From positions 1 to 20,937 of IMG/VR virus record IMGVR_UViG_3300002052_000571: DNA of 20,937 nucleotides; one strand, given 5' to 3'. The translations under genes were made by a program, and so were the position numbers. Shown one piece after another: positions 7,478 to 13,578 of this stretch (within the stretch, counting starts at the first letter, position 1; the number at the start of each line of letters is the position of its first letter). This stretch comes from a virus. The notes under the pieces are model-generated. The model was not told the DNA's origin and did not search any database. It saw only the letters and a program-made list of their open reading frames with translations.

Positions 7478-8966
7478 GAAATTCAGCCTCATCAATTGGT
7501 TCTATAGGGGGTAATGGCTCTACTCTCTCATATACCCTGTCTCTTGTAGGGGGAATCCACGCCATTGGCTTCTGATTTAGGTCCTCTTTAAGCTCCCAAA
7601 CGGCGTTTGCTAGCGCATCAGCCATATCTTTTGACCCATTCCTAGGGTGGTCTACACGTATGCCCCTGACCAATTCTAAAGATTTTAATTCATCAAATAA
7701 TTTCTCATTTTCCGGTATTTTAATTTTGCCTGTATAAATATACTCTTTTAGGCAATCATACTCTGGTTTTTTCACGGTATGCTGTTTTACAAGCACACCC
7801 GAGTGCTCAATTGCCTGAATTGTTTCAGGATATTGCCAGGTGTCAATTAAAAACGCTCTAAGCGGGTATCTATTAGCAATAGAAATAATAAACTTTTTCA
7901 CCCTTTCCGCGTCAATTTCCCCGATTTGCCCTTCTGGCGGGGTAAACCTATGGACAAAATCTACAACTATTCCACTTCCCTCGTCATGAACGAGAGCAAT
8001 TCCAAAAGCGTCATTCTTAACGGCAGGGTCACCAGCTAGATAGTAATTCTTTCTATGAATGGGCATTGCAGAAGGAATCAATGTGTCGTATTCTATAATT
8101 TGTGGTGCGTGCACATTAAAAACGGTAGATAGTTTTTCTTTATCCCTAAAATATGCCTCAACAGCAGAAGGTGGTTTTGCCCCGTAGTCACGCCATGCTG
8201 TTTCTGGGTTTAAGTCAAATTCATGTTTAAGAGCTTCAAAGGTAAATCGCGGATTCATGTCCCATGTTGGTTTTTGGTAACAGAGGAAACTTTTAAGTTT
8301 TAACCCTTTTCTATATAAGCGCATTTGGAAATCATCGTCATAAATGGGAGACGAGACAGAGAATACCTTGCCTTCCTGCCCAAAAGTTTTAACAGCACGC
8401 GACACGGTAAAATAAACCATCTCGCCGCTGAATTTCCCTTGATTATCTTTAAAACGTGCTGTCTCGTCTAATACCACCATTTTTGCTGTTCTGCCCGCTA
8501 AACTAGCCGAATTTGAATGTTCGGCCCGGAGAAATAAATTATATTCAGGAAATTGAAATTCATTTGTTCGCTCAATCATGCCATGTTCAACGAACCACTC
8601 TGCATTCTCCAAAAGACCAGCAGTTTGGGCAAAAATTGTGTCTTTTGCCTGGTCTCGTGAATTTGCAACATGTAAAATGTAAATAGGTTGGCCAGGCGGC
8701 AAATTATAATATGCCTGTGGATTCCCTAACATAATAAGTTTAAATAATTCATAGGTTGTAGCCATGGCACCAAGTTGTGTTTTTCCGCTTCTCATTCCAC
8801 AAACAAGAATCATGTGGGTATAAACGCGATTTGGTGTGCAGTAAAATTTTGTTAAAATTTCCTTCTGCATGGGGTACGGGTCAATATGCAGAATACTTTC
8901 ACAAAAGTAAACTGGGTCGCGATACGCTTTTAACTCACTACTTAATTTGGATAACAGAGCTGGCAT
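7461..8966 (-). CDS. terL: Large terminase subunit (packaging ATPase and nuclease)
   Basis: 501 aa. The N-terminal ATPase has a Walker A motif (CGMRSGKT, about residues 56-63), an LAGRTAKMVVLDETA region with Walker B and catalytic Glu (about 156-170), and a coupling motif (SVSSP). The C-terminal RNase-H-like nuclease begins at AGDPAVKNDAFGIAL (about 312), continues with FLIDTWQ and ends with KDMADALANAVW, giving the expected acidic triad. It pumps viral DNA into the prohead and cuts the concatemer. The ATG at 8966 follows GAGGAAAATAAAG inside the small terminase gene (29-nt overlap). Confidence 0.92.
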   Translation of the reverse strand: MPALLSKLSSELKAYRDPVYFCESILHIDPYPMQKEILTKFYCTPNRVYTHMILVCGMRSGKTQLGAMATTYELFKLIMLGNPQAYYNLPPGQPIYILHVANSRDQAKDTIFAQTAGLLENAEWFVEHGMIERTNEFQFPEYNLFLRAEHSNSASLAGRTAKMVVLDETARFKDNQGKFSGEMVYFTVSRAVKTFGQEGKVFSVSSPIYDDDFQMRLYRKGLKLKSFLCYQKPTWDMNPRFTFEALKHEFDLNPETAWRDYGAKPPSAVEAYFRDKEKLSTVFNVHAPQIIEYDTLIPSAMPIHRKNYYLAGDPAVKNDAFGIALVHDEGSGIVVDFVHRFTPPEGQIGEIDAERVKKFIISIANRYPLRAFLIDTWQYPETIQAIEHSGVLVKQHTVKKPEYDCLKEYIYTGKIKIPENEKLFDELKSLELVRGIRVDHPRNGSKDMADALANAVWELKEDLNQKPMAWIPPTRDRVYERVEPLPPIEPIDEAEFHDYYI

Positions 8967-9453
8967 CTTTATTTTCCTCTTCGTCTAAAGACTCCACCAA
9001 CTCATCATATAGTTTAGCACAATCCGGGCATAATCTCGGGTAAATTTTTGTCATTTTTGCCACAACAAGTGACCTAAAATCATTATATTGCTCAATGGTT
9101 ATATGTTGGTCTGTGGGTTTGTTGCCCTCAAGAATATTTAAATCCATAATGGTTTTTCTAATTTCAGCACCTAACTGTACAAGCTGTTTTGTTGTAACCG
9201 GGCCGTATTGCTTTTGCATAGCTATATTATCAAGACTATCACTTAATTTTTGTAAAGTCTGCAGTAAAACGTTCCGTTTTGAATCCACATCTTTAAGCTG
9301 TTTGCGTACCAGATGTCTCGACATATGCTCGTAAACTTCGTCAACTCGGCAGGGTATAACCTCCGCTAAGTCGCGCTTCGTCATTTTTCCTTTTAAAACT
9401 TGTAATTCGAGACTATCTCTCTCCGGGTGTTGACAAATTGGGCAGTCATTCAT
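8938..9453 (-). CDS. Small terminase-like DNA recognition protein
   Basis: 171 aa from the ATG at 9453; a TTG two codons upstream is also open. It starts with a Cys pair (CPICQHP), followed by a helix-turn-helix-like segment (KRDLAEVIPCRVDEVYEHMSRHL). A helical middle contains LVQLGAEIRKTIMDLN, and a second Cys pair lies near the end (CPDCAKL). Its position directly upstream of and overlapping the large terminase is the main reason for calling it the small subunit, which selects viral DNA for packaging. The two Cys pairs could form one zinc site. A TATA box 27 bp before the ATG suggests a leaderless message. Confidence 0.7.
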   Translation of the reverse strand: MNDCPICQHPERDSLELQVLKGKMTKRDLAEVIPCRVDEVYEHMSRHLVRKQLKDVDSKRNVLLQTLQKLSDSLDNIAMQKQYGPVTTKQLVQLGAEIRKTIMDLNILEGNKPTDQHITIEQYNDFRSLVVAKMTKIYPRLCPDCAKLYDELVESLDEEENKDASSVIQIK

Positions 9454-9473
9454 TAGCAATATATATATGTCAT

Positions 9474-9486
9474 CTAATATTTAAAA
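9474..9486 (-). promoter_or_regulatory. TATA box of the terminase-portal-protease operon
   Basis: Minus strand TTTTAAATATTAG is centred about 27 bp before the ATG at 9453, the spacing expected for a leaderless archaeal mRNA. The 19-bp motif (9498-9516) lies just upstream of the TATA box, where an operator or activator site could act. Confidence 0.5.
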
Positions 9487-9497
9487 TGTGGGTTGGT

Positions 9498-9516
9498 GTC
9501 GACCGGGCCATAAGAC
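9498..9516 (+). repeat. 19-bp dispersed motif, copy 3
   Basis: Identical over 19 bp to copy 1. Sits between the small terminase promoter and the stop codon of the sulfotransferase gene, touching that stop codon. Confidence 0.85.
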
Positions 9517-10214
9517 TAATAGCCCCATTCTATCCCGGTAAGGGTATAAAAATGGTCGTTGGCTGGCTTAAAGTACTTTTGTAGCGGGCCAACAATCTCC
9601 TCAGGCATTGCCCCTTTTGCCCTAGCGTATGATTTTCCGTATTTTTCAAGTGAAAACCGTTCGATACCAAGAAAATCTTGTGCCTCGTGGTAAATTTTAT
9701 CGGGGTTTGCAAACATGTCCTCACTCTTAATTAATAAAAACCTCTCTTTGGGAAATAATTCCCACCAATGCGCGAGCGGCATCCAATATTTACCCCTCTC
9801 GAGAAATCCTGTCTGGTATTCCTTTTTAAGTGCAACCCGAACTCTCTCAGCAAAATCAGACGCACTTTTTGTATAAGGGTCAATGGCGGGAGTTTGCCAA
9901 TAAGCGGAGTACGCCCTTGTTACTGGGTCTCTAAATAGTATAATGAATTTACAATCAGGATACCATCTTTTAACTCTAAAGGGCACTAAGTAATGCTCAT
10001 AGTAGCCGACAGTGCCTTCAAAGTGCAACCCCGGCTTTAATGTATTAATATGAGCTTCATAATAACTCTGGCCCCTACTATATAAGCCCTCCTTATTAAG
10101 AATATTCAGCTCCTTAATACGTGGCAGTTGAACTTGCGGATGGGCTCCTAAATAATCGGTTAACGAGGTTGTGCCACATCTATGAACGCCAAGTATAAGA
10201 AAATCAAGACCCAT
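9516..10214 (-). CDS. Sulfotransferase, PAPS-dependent type
   Basis: 232 aa from the ATG at 10214 (MGLDFLILGV), which overlaps the end of the nuclease gene. The frame is open further up, but this start places the nucleotide-binding strand at the N-terminus as in the family. The 5'-phosphosulfate-binding loop is GVHRCGTTSL (about residues 9-18) and the 3'-phosphate-binding motif is ILFRDPVTRAYSAYW (about 90-104), as in cytosolic and heparan-type sulfotransferases. It would move sulfate from PAPS to a hydroxyl or amine, perhaps on a glycan or lipid of the host surface or on virion protein. Target is not visible from the sequence. Confidence 0.85.
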   Translation of the reverse strand: MGLDFLILGVHRCGTTSLTDYLGAHPQVQLPRIKELNILNKEGLYSRGQSYYEAHINTLKPGLHFEGTVGYYEHYLVPFRVKRWYPDCKFIILFRDPVTRAYSAYWQTPAIDPYTKSASDFAERVRVALKKEYQTGFLERGKYWMPLAHWWELFPKERFLLIKSEDMFANPDKIYHEAQDFLGIERFSLEKYGKSYARAKGAMPEEIVGPLQKYFKPANDHFYTLTGIEWGY

Positions 10215-10548
10215 AAGGATGTGCCAGACCTGTTTCGAGCAATTTATCACTTAAATTTGTTTCGAAATTTGGGCCATAAAAAACTTCAGCAATCCATCTG
10301 CCGAACTTGCCGGTTTTTTCTGTCTTAATCAGAACAAACTCACTTTGTATTTTATCGCACACAAACCCTTTGGCATGTTTTCCTGCTTTATATTCATCTG
10401 AATCCTTATTCACGCCATACGTTTCAGGTGTATTAACCCGCGCCAACCTAAACCGAATACGTGCAATCATATAGAAGCCAAGGTCAACATCACAATCTAT
10501 AGTGTCACCGTCAACAACACGCGTTACGAATGCTTTATAAGTATACAT
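10204..10548 (-). CDS. Staphylococcal nuclease-like (thermonuclease) protein
   Basis: 114 aa from the ATG at 10548 (MYTYKAF), chosen because a TATA box lies 27 bp upstream and the family fold starts here; the frame extends upstream to 10629 without a ribosome site. Core SNase motifs are present: VVDGDTIDCDVDLGF with the Ca-binding Asp, RLARVNTPE with catalytic Arg and Glu, and KTGKFGRWIAEVF with the second Arg. The full catalytic set seems intact. No signal peptide, so it acts inside the cell or is carried in the virion. It could degrade host nucleic acid or process DNA or RNA. It overlaps the sulfotransferase gene by 11 nt. Confidence 0.85.
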   Translation of the reverse strand: MYTYKAFVTRVVDGDTIDCDVDLGFYMIARIRFRLARVNTPETYGVNKDSDEYKAGKHAKGFVCDKIQSEFVLIKTEKTGKFGRWIAEVFYGPNFETNLSDKLLETGLAHPYGS

Positions 10549-10570
10549 GAAAATGGATATTTTGTACTTG

Positions 10571-10580
10571 AAATATAAAG
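10571..10580 (-). promoter_or_regulatory. TATA box of the nuclease-sulfotransferase operon
   Basis: Minus strand CTTTATATTT centred 27 bp before the ATG at 10548, predicting a leaderless transcript. Confidence 0.6.
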
Positions 10581-10632
10581 AGTGTGGTGACAAAATATTT
10601 ATATTAGGTGTGTATATACTATATTTCATATT

Positions 10633-10734
10633 ATGAATTTACAGCCGATACCAATAGATAATCGACATACGTATTGTAGTAAAGCGGTAGTCGGTGGTAG
10701 GTTCATTATTGAGACCACAGCCAGACGCTGTTAA
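10633..10734 (+). CDS. 33-codon ORF between the nuclease promoter and the tRNA array
   Basis: ATG at 10633, stop at 10732-10734; product begins MNLQPIPIDNRHTYC. TATA-like sequences lie at about 10597-10620, close enough for a leaderless or short-leader message. No family recognised and no Shine-Dalgarno, so it may be chance. Otherwise 10630-10760 holds nothing else I can support. Confidence 0.3.
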   Translation: MNLQPIPIDNRHTYCSKAVVGGRFIIETTARRC

Positions 10735-10760
10735 TCTCGCTTTTTTTGTCGGGCCCAAAA

Positions 10761-10770
10761 CTTATATATT
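10761..10770 (+). promoter_or_regulatory. TATA box of tRNA transcription unit 1
   Basis: CTTATATATT ends 21 bp before the first base of tRNA-Thr (10792), so transcription is expected to begin at or just before the tRNA. No second promoter is evident until 13961, so 23 tRNAs and seven small genes probably share one transcript. Confidence 0.65.
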
Positions 10771-10791
10771 TTTGCTCGGCAATTAATGCTC

Positions 10792-10865
10792 GCCGACATA
10801 GCTCAACTTGGAAGAGCAGGGAGCCTGTAACTCTCAGGTTGCATGTTCGATTCATGCTGTCGGCT
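10792..10865 (+). tRNA. tRNA-Thr(TGT)
   Basis: Full cloverleaf: acceptor GCCGACA/TGTCGGC, D stem GCTC/GAGC, anticodon stem GGGAG/CTCTC, T loop TTCGATT. Discriminator T73 fits archaeal tRNA-Thr. The loop CCTGTAA has C at position 33 instead of the near-universal U. No CCA encoded. Confidence 0.9.
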
Positions 10866-10878
10866 TGGTGAAAGAGCC

Positions 10879-11184
10879 ATGAAAAAAGAATATAAAGAAG
10901 ACCTAGAAGATGTACAGGAAACATGTATAATAGACGCAGGTAACGGAAAAAAGATTGAGATAGATTTCTCACACTTCCCAAATGTTGCTGGCAAAAGAAG
11001 TAAATTTACAGGTTTACCAATTTGGGTAGGAAAAACAAAAGCACGTGCACTTGGCGTTGAAGCCGTAGCATTATGTTGGGTGAAGGAGCCTTATTCATAT
11101 GAGCGTGGCCGATACGTTACTGCAGGCAGAATCCTTAAAAAGTTAGGCTTGCCAACTAGTCTGGCAGAACAAGTGCGGAAGTAA
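10879..11184 (+). CDS. Unknown protein encoded between tRNA-Thr and tRNA-Gly
   Basis: 101 aa. The ATG at 10879 is 13 nt after the tRNA-Thr end, and the tiny leader carries GGTGA. The product has a basic N-terminus, a beta-rich middle (IIDAGNGKKIEIDFSHF) and a C-terminal part with GRYVTAGRILKKLGLPTSLAEQVRK, perhaps helical and nucleic-acid binding. No family recognised. The TAA stop is formed by T8-A9-A10 of the next tRNA, so gene and tRNA overlap by 10 nt. Cutting by RNase P would remove the last codons and the stop of this message. Confidence 0.75.
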   Translation: MKKEYKEDLEDVQETCIIDAGNGKKIEIDFSHFPNVAGKRSKFTGLPIWVGKTKARALGVEAVALCWVKEPYSYERGRYVTAGRILKKLGLPTSLAEQVRK

Positions 11185-11245
11185 TCTAACGGTAGGATTT
11201 CACATTGCCAGTGTGAATGTCTGGGTTCAACTCCCAGCTTTCGCA
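11175..11245 (+). tRNA. tRNA-Gly(GCC)
   Basis: Acceptor GCGGAAG/CTTTCGC, anticodon stem TCACA/TGTGA with loop TTGCCAG, T arm CTGGG/CCCAG, A73. Its first ten bases are also the last codons and stop of the preceding gene. One base separates it from the next tRNA. Confidence 0.92.
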
Positions 11246-11246
11246 T

Positions 11247-11415
11247 GCATCCATATCACAATCGGAAGTGAACTGGCCCTCCACGGGTGGAAGTCCCGCA
11301 GCCATGAGACGTGTTGATAGACTGCTCAGGTAAGACCAAGTTAGAGTGTCTATCCACTGGCTTGGAGCACTCCTGAGGAAAGTCAGGTATATGGGTTCGA
11401 TTCCCATTGGGTGCA
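11247..11415 (+). tRNA. tRNA-Gly(TCC) with 97-nt intron
   Basis: Acceptor GCATCCA/TGGGTGC, D stem TCAC/GTGA, anticodon stem CTGGC/GTCAG, A73. The intron 11284-11380 lies at the canonical 37/38 position with a good BHB: central helix CCTC/GAGG, 3-nt bulges CAC and AAA. Spliced loop CCTCCAA, again with C33. The intron has a further 7-bp stem GATAGAC/GTCTATC (11316-11322 with 11348-11354). Confidence 0.88.
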
Positions 11416-11416
11416 T

Positions 11417-11563
11417 ATGACTGTATTACCAGGACCTCAAGTTAAATGCCCATATTGCGGGGGAATATTCACCTACAATAAATGGGAACAGGCTGAAGCT
11501 GAATTAAAAAGAAAGATGGATTTGTTGAATAAAAAAATAGCCGCACTATCTGAACCAAAATAG
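11417..11563 (+). CDS. 48-residue protein with CPYC zinc-like motif and coiled coil
   Basis: The ATG lies one base after the end of tRNA-Gly(TCC), so 3'-end processing of that tRNA would create a leaderless mRNA. The product has one Cys pair (CPYCGG, residues 11-16) followed by a charged helix (about 22-45). This resembles a half zinc ribbon with a coiled-coil tail, possibly a dimer sharing a metal site. The TAG stop overlaps the first two bases of tRNA-Gln. No family recognised. Codon use is AT-rich like the other wedge genes. Confidence 0.7.
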   Translation: MTVLPGPQVKCPYCGGIFTYNKWEQAEAELKRKMDLLNKKIAALSEPK

Positions 11564-11633
11564 TCCCGTAGTGTAACGGTAACATACCTGGCTTTGAACC
11601 AGGCGACTAGCAGTTCGACCCTGCTCGGGACTG
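11562..11633 (+). tRNA. tRNA-Gln(TTG)
   Basis: Acceptor AGTCCCG/CGGGACT with the A1-T72 start usual in archaeal tRNA-Gln, anticodon stem CCTGG/CCAGG, loop CTTTGAA. Position 73 reads G. It directly abuts the next tRNA and overlaps the preceding stop codon by 2 nt. Confidence 0.9.
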
Positions 11634-11708
11634 TACGGTGTGGCGCGGAGTGGTAACGCATCAGGCTCATAACCTGAAGTTAGGGAGGCTCAAATCCTCC
11701 CACCGTAA
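11634..11708 (+). tRNA. tRNA-Met(CAT), probably elongator
   Basis: Acceptor TACGGTG/CACCGTA, anticodon stem TCAGG/CCTGA with loop CTCATAA, T stem GGAGG/CCTCC. The anticodon stem lacks the three G-C pairs of initiator tRNA, so an elongator is more likely. The CAT anticodon could also become Ile-type by modification. No spacer to the preceding tRNA. Confidence 0.85.
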
Positions 11709-11709
11709 T

Positions 11710-11780
11710 GTCTCTATGGTGTAATGGCAACATCTTGGACTGTCTATCCTTGGCTCTGGGTTCGACTCCCAGTGGAGACG
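11710..11780 (+). tRNA. tRNA-Asp(GTC)
   Basis: Acceptor GTCTCTA/TGGAGAC, T arm CTGGG/CCCAG, loop CTGTCTA, and G73 as expected for tRNA-Asp. The anticodon stem TTGGA/TCCTT has two adjacent T-T mismatches. Confidence 0.8.
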
Positions 11781-11783
11781 TAT

Positions 11784-11858
11784 GCTCCTGTGGACCAATT
11801 GGGTAACGTCACCTGGCTTTCAACCAGGAGGTTGCGCGTTCGAGTCGCGTCAGGAGTA
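11784..11858 (+). tRNA. tRNA-Glu(TTC)
   Basis: Acceptor GCTCCTG/CAGGAGT (G1-T72 wobble), anticodon stem CCTGG/CCAGG with loop CTTTCAA, T arm GCGCG/CGCGT, A73. Confidence 0.88.
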
Positions 11859-11860
11859 TT

Positions 11861-11933
11861 GGGCTTGTGGTGTAACGGAAACATACCATCCTTGCAAGAT
11901 GTGAGACTAAGGGTTCAAATCCCTTCTCGTCCA
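11861..11933 (+). tRNA. tRNA-Ala(TGC)
   Basis: Loop CTTGCAA on a CCATC/GATGT stem, T arm AAGGG/CCCTT, A73. The acceptor GGGCTTG/CTCGTCC keeps the G3-U70 pair that identifies tRNA-Ala but has mismatches at pairs 5 and 6. Confidence 0.82.
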
Positions 11934-11938
11934 CTTAA

Positions 11939-12011
11939 GGAACCATAGGATAATGGGAGTCCGCCATCCTGAAGAGGTGGATATGTGCCGGTTCGATTCC
12001 GGTTGGTTCCG
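11939..12011 (+). tRNA. tRNA-Phe(GAA)
   Basis: Acceptor GGAACCA/TGGTTCC, anticodon stem CCATC/GGTGG with loop CTGAAGA, T arm GCCGG/CCGGT. Position 73 reads G, unusual for Phe. Confidence 0.88.
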
Positions 12012-12013
12012 CT

Positions 12014-12085
12014 AGGCGGGTAGCACAATGGTAATGCACTGCGTTTACACCGCAACGACTGAGGGTTCAACTCCTTCTCCGCCTA
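12014..12085 (+). tRNA. tRNA-Val(TAC)
   Basis: Acceptor AGGCGGG/TCCGCCT, anticodon loop TTTACAC on a CTGCG/CGCAA stem (outer pair mismatched), T arm GAGGG/CCTTC, A73. Confidence 0.82.
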
Positions 12086-12087
12086 TA

Positions 12088-12238
12088 GCCTCTTTAATCA
12101 AGCGGCTAAGATACATGGCTGCAACAGCAAATACTCTTGGGCATACGCGCGTAGAAACAGTGTAAATATATGACAACCCACACTGGGAGAGTATATTGCA
12201 GATACCATGGTATGTAGGTTCGACTCCTGCAAGAGGCT
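12088..12238 (+). tRNA. tRNA-Cys(GCA) with 79-nt intron
   Basis: Acceptor GCCTCTT/AAGAGGC, anticodon stem CATGG/CCATG, T arm GTAGG/CCTGC, and T73 as in archaeal tRNA-Cys. The intron 12125-12203 sits at 37/38 with a textbook BHB: central helix CTGC/GCAG, 3-nt bulges AAC and ATA. Spliced loop CTGCAAA. Confidence 0.92.
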
Positions 12239-12240
12239 TT

Positions 12241-12420
12241 ATGGAACCAACTGAAATAATGACAAGGGACGGTAAACCGGCAGTATGTTTTGAAGCCGGT
12301 AATACTGTTGAAATTGACACCAATCGTCGAGTTGTAATTATCATAATTAAACAAATAAAATACATAATACCGTTCGAGAATATATCATACATTAAATTTG
12401 AATCAAATAAGAACCCGTAG
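12241..12420 (+). CDS. 59-residue beta-rich protein between tRNA-Cys and tRNA-Lys
   Basis: The ATG lies 2 nt after tRNA-Cys, predicting a leaderless mRNA after tRNA processing. The product alternates short strands (PAVCFEAGNTVEI, NRRVVIIIIKQIKYIIPFENISYIKFE) and resembles the core of a small PH-like or SH3-like barrel; this is a guess from the strand pattern. The TAG stop is T8-A9-G10 of the next tRNA, so the last ten bases are shared. Confidence 0.72.
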   Translation: MEPTEIMTRDGKPAVCFEAGNTVEIDTNRRVVIIIIKQIKYIIPFENISYIKFESNKNP

Positions 12421-12485
12421 CTCAGTTAGGCCAGAGCAACAAACTCTTAATTTGGAGGTCGCGAGTTCAAATCTCGTCGGGTTCA
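12411..12485 (+). tRNA. tRNA-Lys(CTT)
   Basis: Acceptor GAACCCG/CGGGTTC, D stem GCTC/GAGC, loop CTCTTAA, T arm GCGAG/CTCGT, A73. The anticodon stem ACAAA/TTTGG has one outer mismatch. Bases 8-10 (TAG) end the preceding gene. Confidence 0.88.
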
Positions 12486-12487
12486 TT

Positions 12488-12652
12488 ATGACAGATGAAT
12501 GGCTACATCATAGATGTAAATCATGCAAATGGAACGGTAATTGTGACTTACAAGATGCCCCACCACCAGGCATGCTTACCAAAAAGCAAATTGAGAATTC
12601 CGTTGCATGTTGTTCATGGGAACAACGCCGTTATAAGAAAAAGAACTCGTAG
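12488..12652 (+). CDS. 54-residue Cys-rich protein between two tRNA-Lys genes
   Basis: The ATG lies 2 nt after tRNA-Lys(CTT). The protein has five Cys (CKSCKWNGNC near residues 10-19 and CC near 41-42) and a basic tail (EQRRYKKKNS). The spacing would suit a small zinc or iron-sulfur site; the basic tail could bind nucleic acid. No family recognised. The TAG stop is T8-A9-G10 of the next tRNA. Confidence 0.72.
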   Translation: MTDEWLHHRCKSCKWNGNCDLQDAPPPGMLTKKQIENSVACCSWEQRRYKKKNS

Positions 12653-12717
12653 CGTAACTAGGACAGCGCAATGGCCTTTTAAGCCAAAGGTTGTGGGTTC
12701 AAATCCCATCGAGTTCA
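12643..12717 (+). tRNA. tRNA-Lys(TTT)
   Basis: Acceptor GAACTCG/CGAGTTC, loop CTTTTAA on an ATGGC/GCCAA stem (outer A-A mismatch), T arm GTGGG/CCCAT, A73. Overlaps the preceding gene by 10 nt. Confidence 0.9.
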
Positions 12718-12719
12718 TC

Positions 12720-12815
12720 GCGAGCGTGGCGCAACGGTAACGCAACAGGCTTATACCCTGTCAACGCACCCCTCTGATAAAAGGGAGATTGAAGGTTCGA
12801 CTCCTTCCGCTCGCA
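12720..12815 (+). tRNA. tRNA-Ile(TAT)-like with 29-nt variable region or intron
   Basis: Acceptor GCGAGCG/CGCTCGC, anticodon stem ACAGG/CCTGT with loop CTTATAC, T arm GAAGG/CCTTC, A73. Between anticodon and T stems lie 29 nt with an internal CCCT/AGGG hairpin. That is far more than a class I variable loop, so it is either a long variable arm or a non-canonical intron. A TAT anticodon reads AUA, which most archaea read with a modified CAT tRNA. Confidence 0.75.
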
Positions 12816-12817
12816 TT

Positions 12818-12889
12818 GCGACTGTGGCCCAGCGGAAAGGCGCCTGACTGATAAACAGGAGACGGAAGGTTCGATTCCTTCCGGTCGCA
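12818..12889 (+). tRNA. tRNA-Ile(GAT)
   Basis: Acceptor GCGACTG/CGGTCGC, loop CTGATAA on a CCTGA/ACAGG stem (inner A-A mismatch), T arm GAAGG/CCTTC, A73. Confidence 0.87.
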
Positions 12890-12891
12890 CT

Positions 12892-13056
12892 ATGAAAATA
12901 TGTGATATATGCAAAGGCGAAAAAGATATAAAACAAGTATCATTATACATCGACGAAACAAAGGAGTGTGCGGATGCATATGTTGATATCGACTTATGCG
13001 CTGCCTGCAGAGAAATACTTGCAGACCTACATAAAAAATTTATTATATCCGCATAA
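12892..13056 (+). CDS. 54-residue protein with two CxxC pairs
   Basis: The ATG lies 2 nt after tRNA-Ile(GAT), predicting a leaderless mRNA. CDIC (residues 4-7) and CAAC (36-39) are separated by a strand-rich middle, an arrangement typical of a treble-clef or ribbon zinc finger. A helical tail follows (REILADLHKKF). The stop is one base before tRNA-Tyr and does not overlap it, unlike most of the other wedge genes. Function unknown; nucleic-acid or protein binding is plausible. Confidence 0.72.
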   Translation: MKICDICKGEKDIKQVSLYIDETKECADAYVDIDLCAACREILADLHKKFIISA

Positions 13057-13057
13057 C

Positions 13058-13129
13058 CTAGGCGTAGCTCAATGGCAGAGCACTCGGCTGTAGACCGAGC
13101 GGTTGGGGGTTCAACTCCCTCAGCCTAGA
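13058..13129 (+). tRNA. tRNA-Tyr(GTA)
   Basis: C1-G72 and A73 as in archaeal tRNA-Tyr; acceptor CTAGGCG/AGCCTAG with the last pair mismatched, anticodon stem CTCGG/CCGAG, loop CTGTAGA, T arm GGGGG/CCCTC. Confidence 0.9.
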
Positions 13130-13131
13130 CT

Positions 13132-13338
13132 ATGGATTTAAAAAACAAAGGATTAGAATACCTGAAATACTTTACGAAAGAGCATACAAAACATCCTGTA
13201 GGCAGCACATTAAACTACTCATATGATATTACAATAATTAAAGAGCTTGAGAAAGGAACAAAAAATCATACTCAATCTATAATGTATATCCGATGTAAAG
13301 ACTGCTGCGGCGAAGGGAGGTGTGTTCTGGACTCGTAG
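13132..13338 (+). CDS. 68-residue protein with C-terminal Cys cluster
   Basis: The ATG lies 2 nt after tRNA-Tyr. The N-terminal half is basic and helical, followed by strands, and the C-terminus carries CKDCCGEGRC (about residues 55-64), which could bind a metal. No family recognised. The TAG stop is T8-A9-G10 of tRNA-Arg(GCG), giving a 10-nt overlap. Confidence 0.7.
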   Translation: MDLKNKGLEYLKYFTKEHTKHPVGSTLNYSYDITIIKELEKGTKNHTQSIMYIRCKDCCGEGRCVLDS

Positions 13339-13400
13339 ATAATAGGATAGTCTCTTTCCTTGCGAAGGAATGAGTATGGGTTCAAATCCCATCGGGTCCA
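13329..13400 (+). tRNA. tRNA-Arg(GCG)
   Basis: Acceptor GGACTCG/CGGGTCC, loop TTGCGAA on a TTTCC/GGAAT stem (outer mismatch), T arm ATGGG/CCCAT, A73. Bases 8-10 end the preceding gene. Confidence 0.88.
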
Positions 13401-13402
13401 TT

Positions 13403-13476
13403 GGGCGTATAACTCAATAGGACAGAGTATCTCGCTTCGAACGAGAAAGTTGTGGGTTCAAATCCTACTACGCTCA
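13403..13476 (+). tRNA. tRNA-Arg(TCG)
   Basis: Acceptor GGGCGTA/TACGCTC, D stem ACTC/GAGT, anticodon stem TCTCG/CGAGA with loop CTTCGAA, T arm GTGGG/CCTAC, A73. Confidence 0.92.
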
Positions 13477-13478
13477 CT

Positions 13479-13552
13479 GGGAATGTAGTTCTAATTGGCA
13501 GAATAACCGCCTCCAAAGCGGAAGGTTATGGGTTCAAGTCCTATCGTTCCCA
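13479..13552 (+). tRNA. tRNA-Trp(CCA)
   Basis: Acceptor GGGAATG/CGTTCCC, loop CTCCAAA on an ACCGC/GCGGA stem, T arm ATGGG/CCTAT, A73. No intron, although tRNA-Trp of many archaea has one. Confidence 0.88.
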
Positions 13553-13556
13553 CTAC

Positions 13557-13575
13557 GTCGACCGAGTCATAAGAT
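13557..13575 (+). repeat. 19-bp dispersed motif, copy 4
   Basis: GTCGACCGAGTCATAAGAT, three differences from copy 1. It fills most of the 26-nt gap between tRNA-Trp and tRNA-Pro, in an array where tRNA-tRNA gaps are otherwise 0-5 nt. Confidence 0.8.
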
Positions 13576-13578
13576 AAC

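Noticed and set aside
10748-10768. Sixth copy of the 19-bp motif near the tRNA promoter
   Set aside because: GTCGGGCCCAAAACTTATA shares only scattered bases with the consensus and lacks CATAAGA.
11247-11415. tRNA-Trp(CCA) reading of the intron-bearing tRNA
   Set aside because: Placing T at position 33 would give CCA, but then the anticodon stem fails. The CTGGC/GTCAG stem and BHB give TCC, and a separate intronless tRNA-Trp exists at 13479.
12045-12392. Minus-strand frames across the tRNA array
   Set aside because: They read antisense through tRNAs; recurrent motifs in the products (such as GVEPS, GIEP) come from the conserved T arm, not from proteins.
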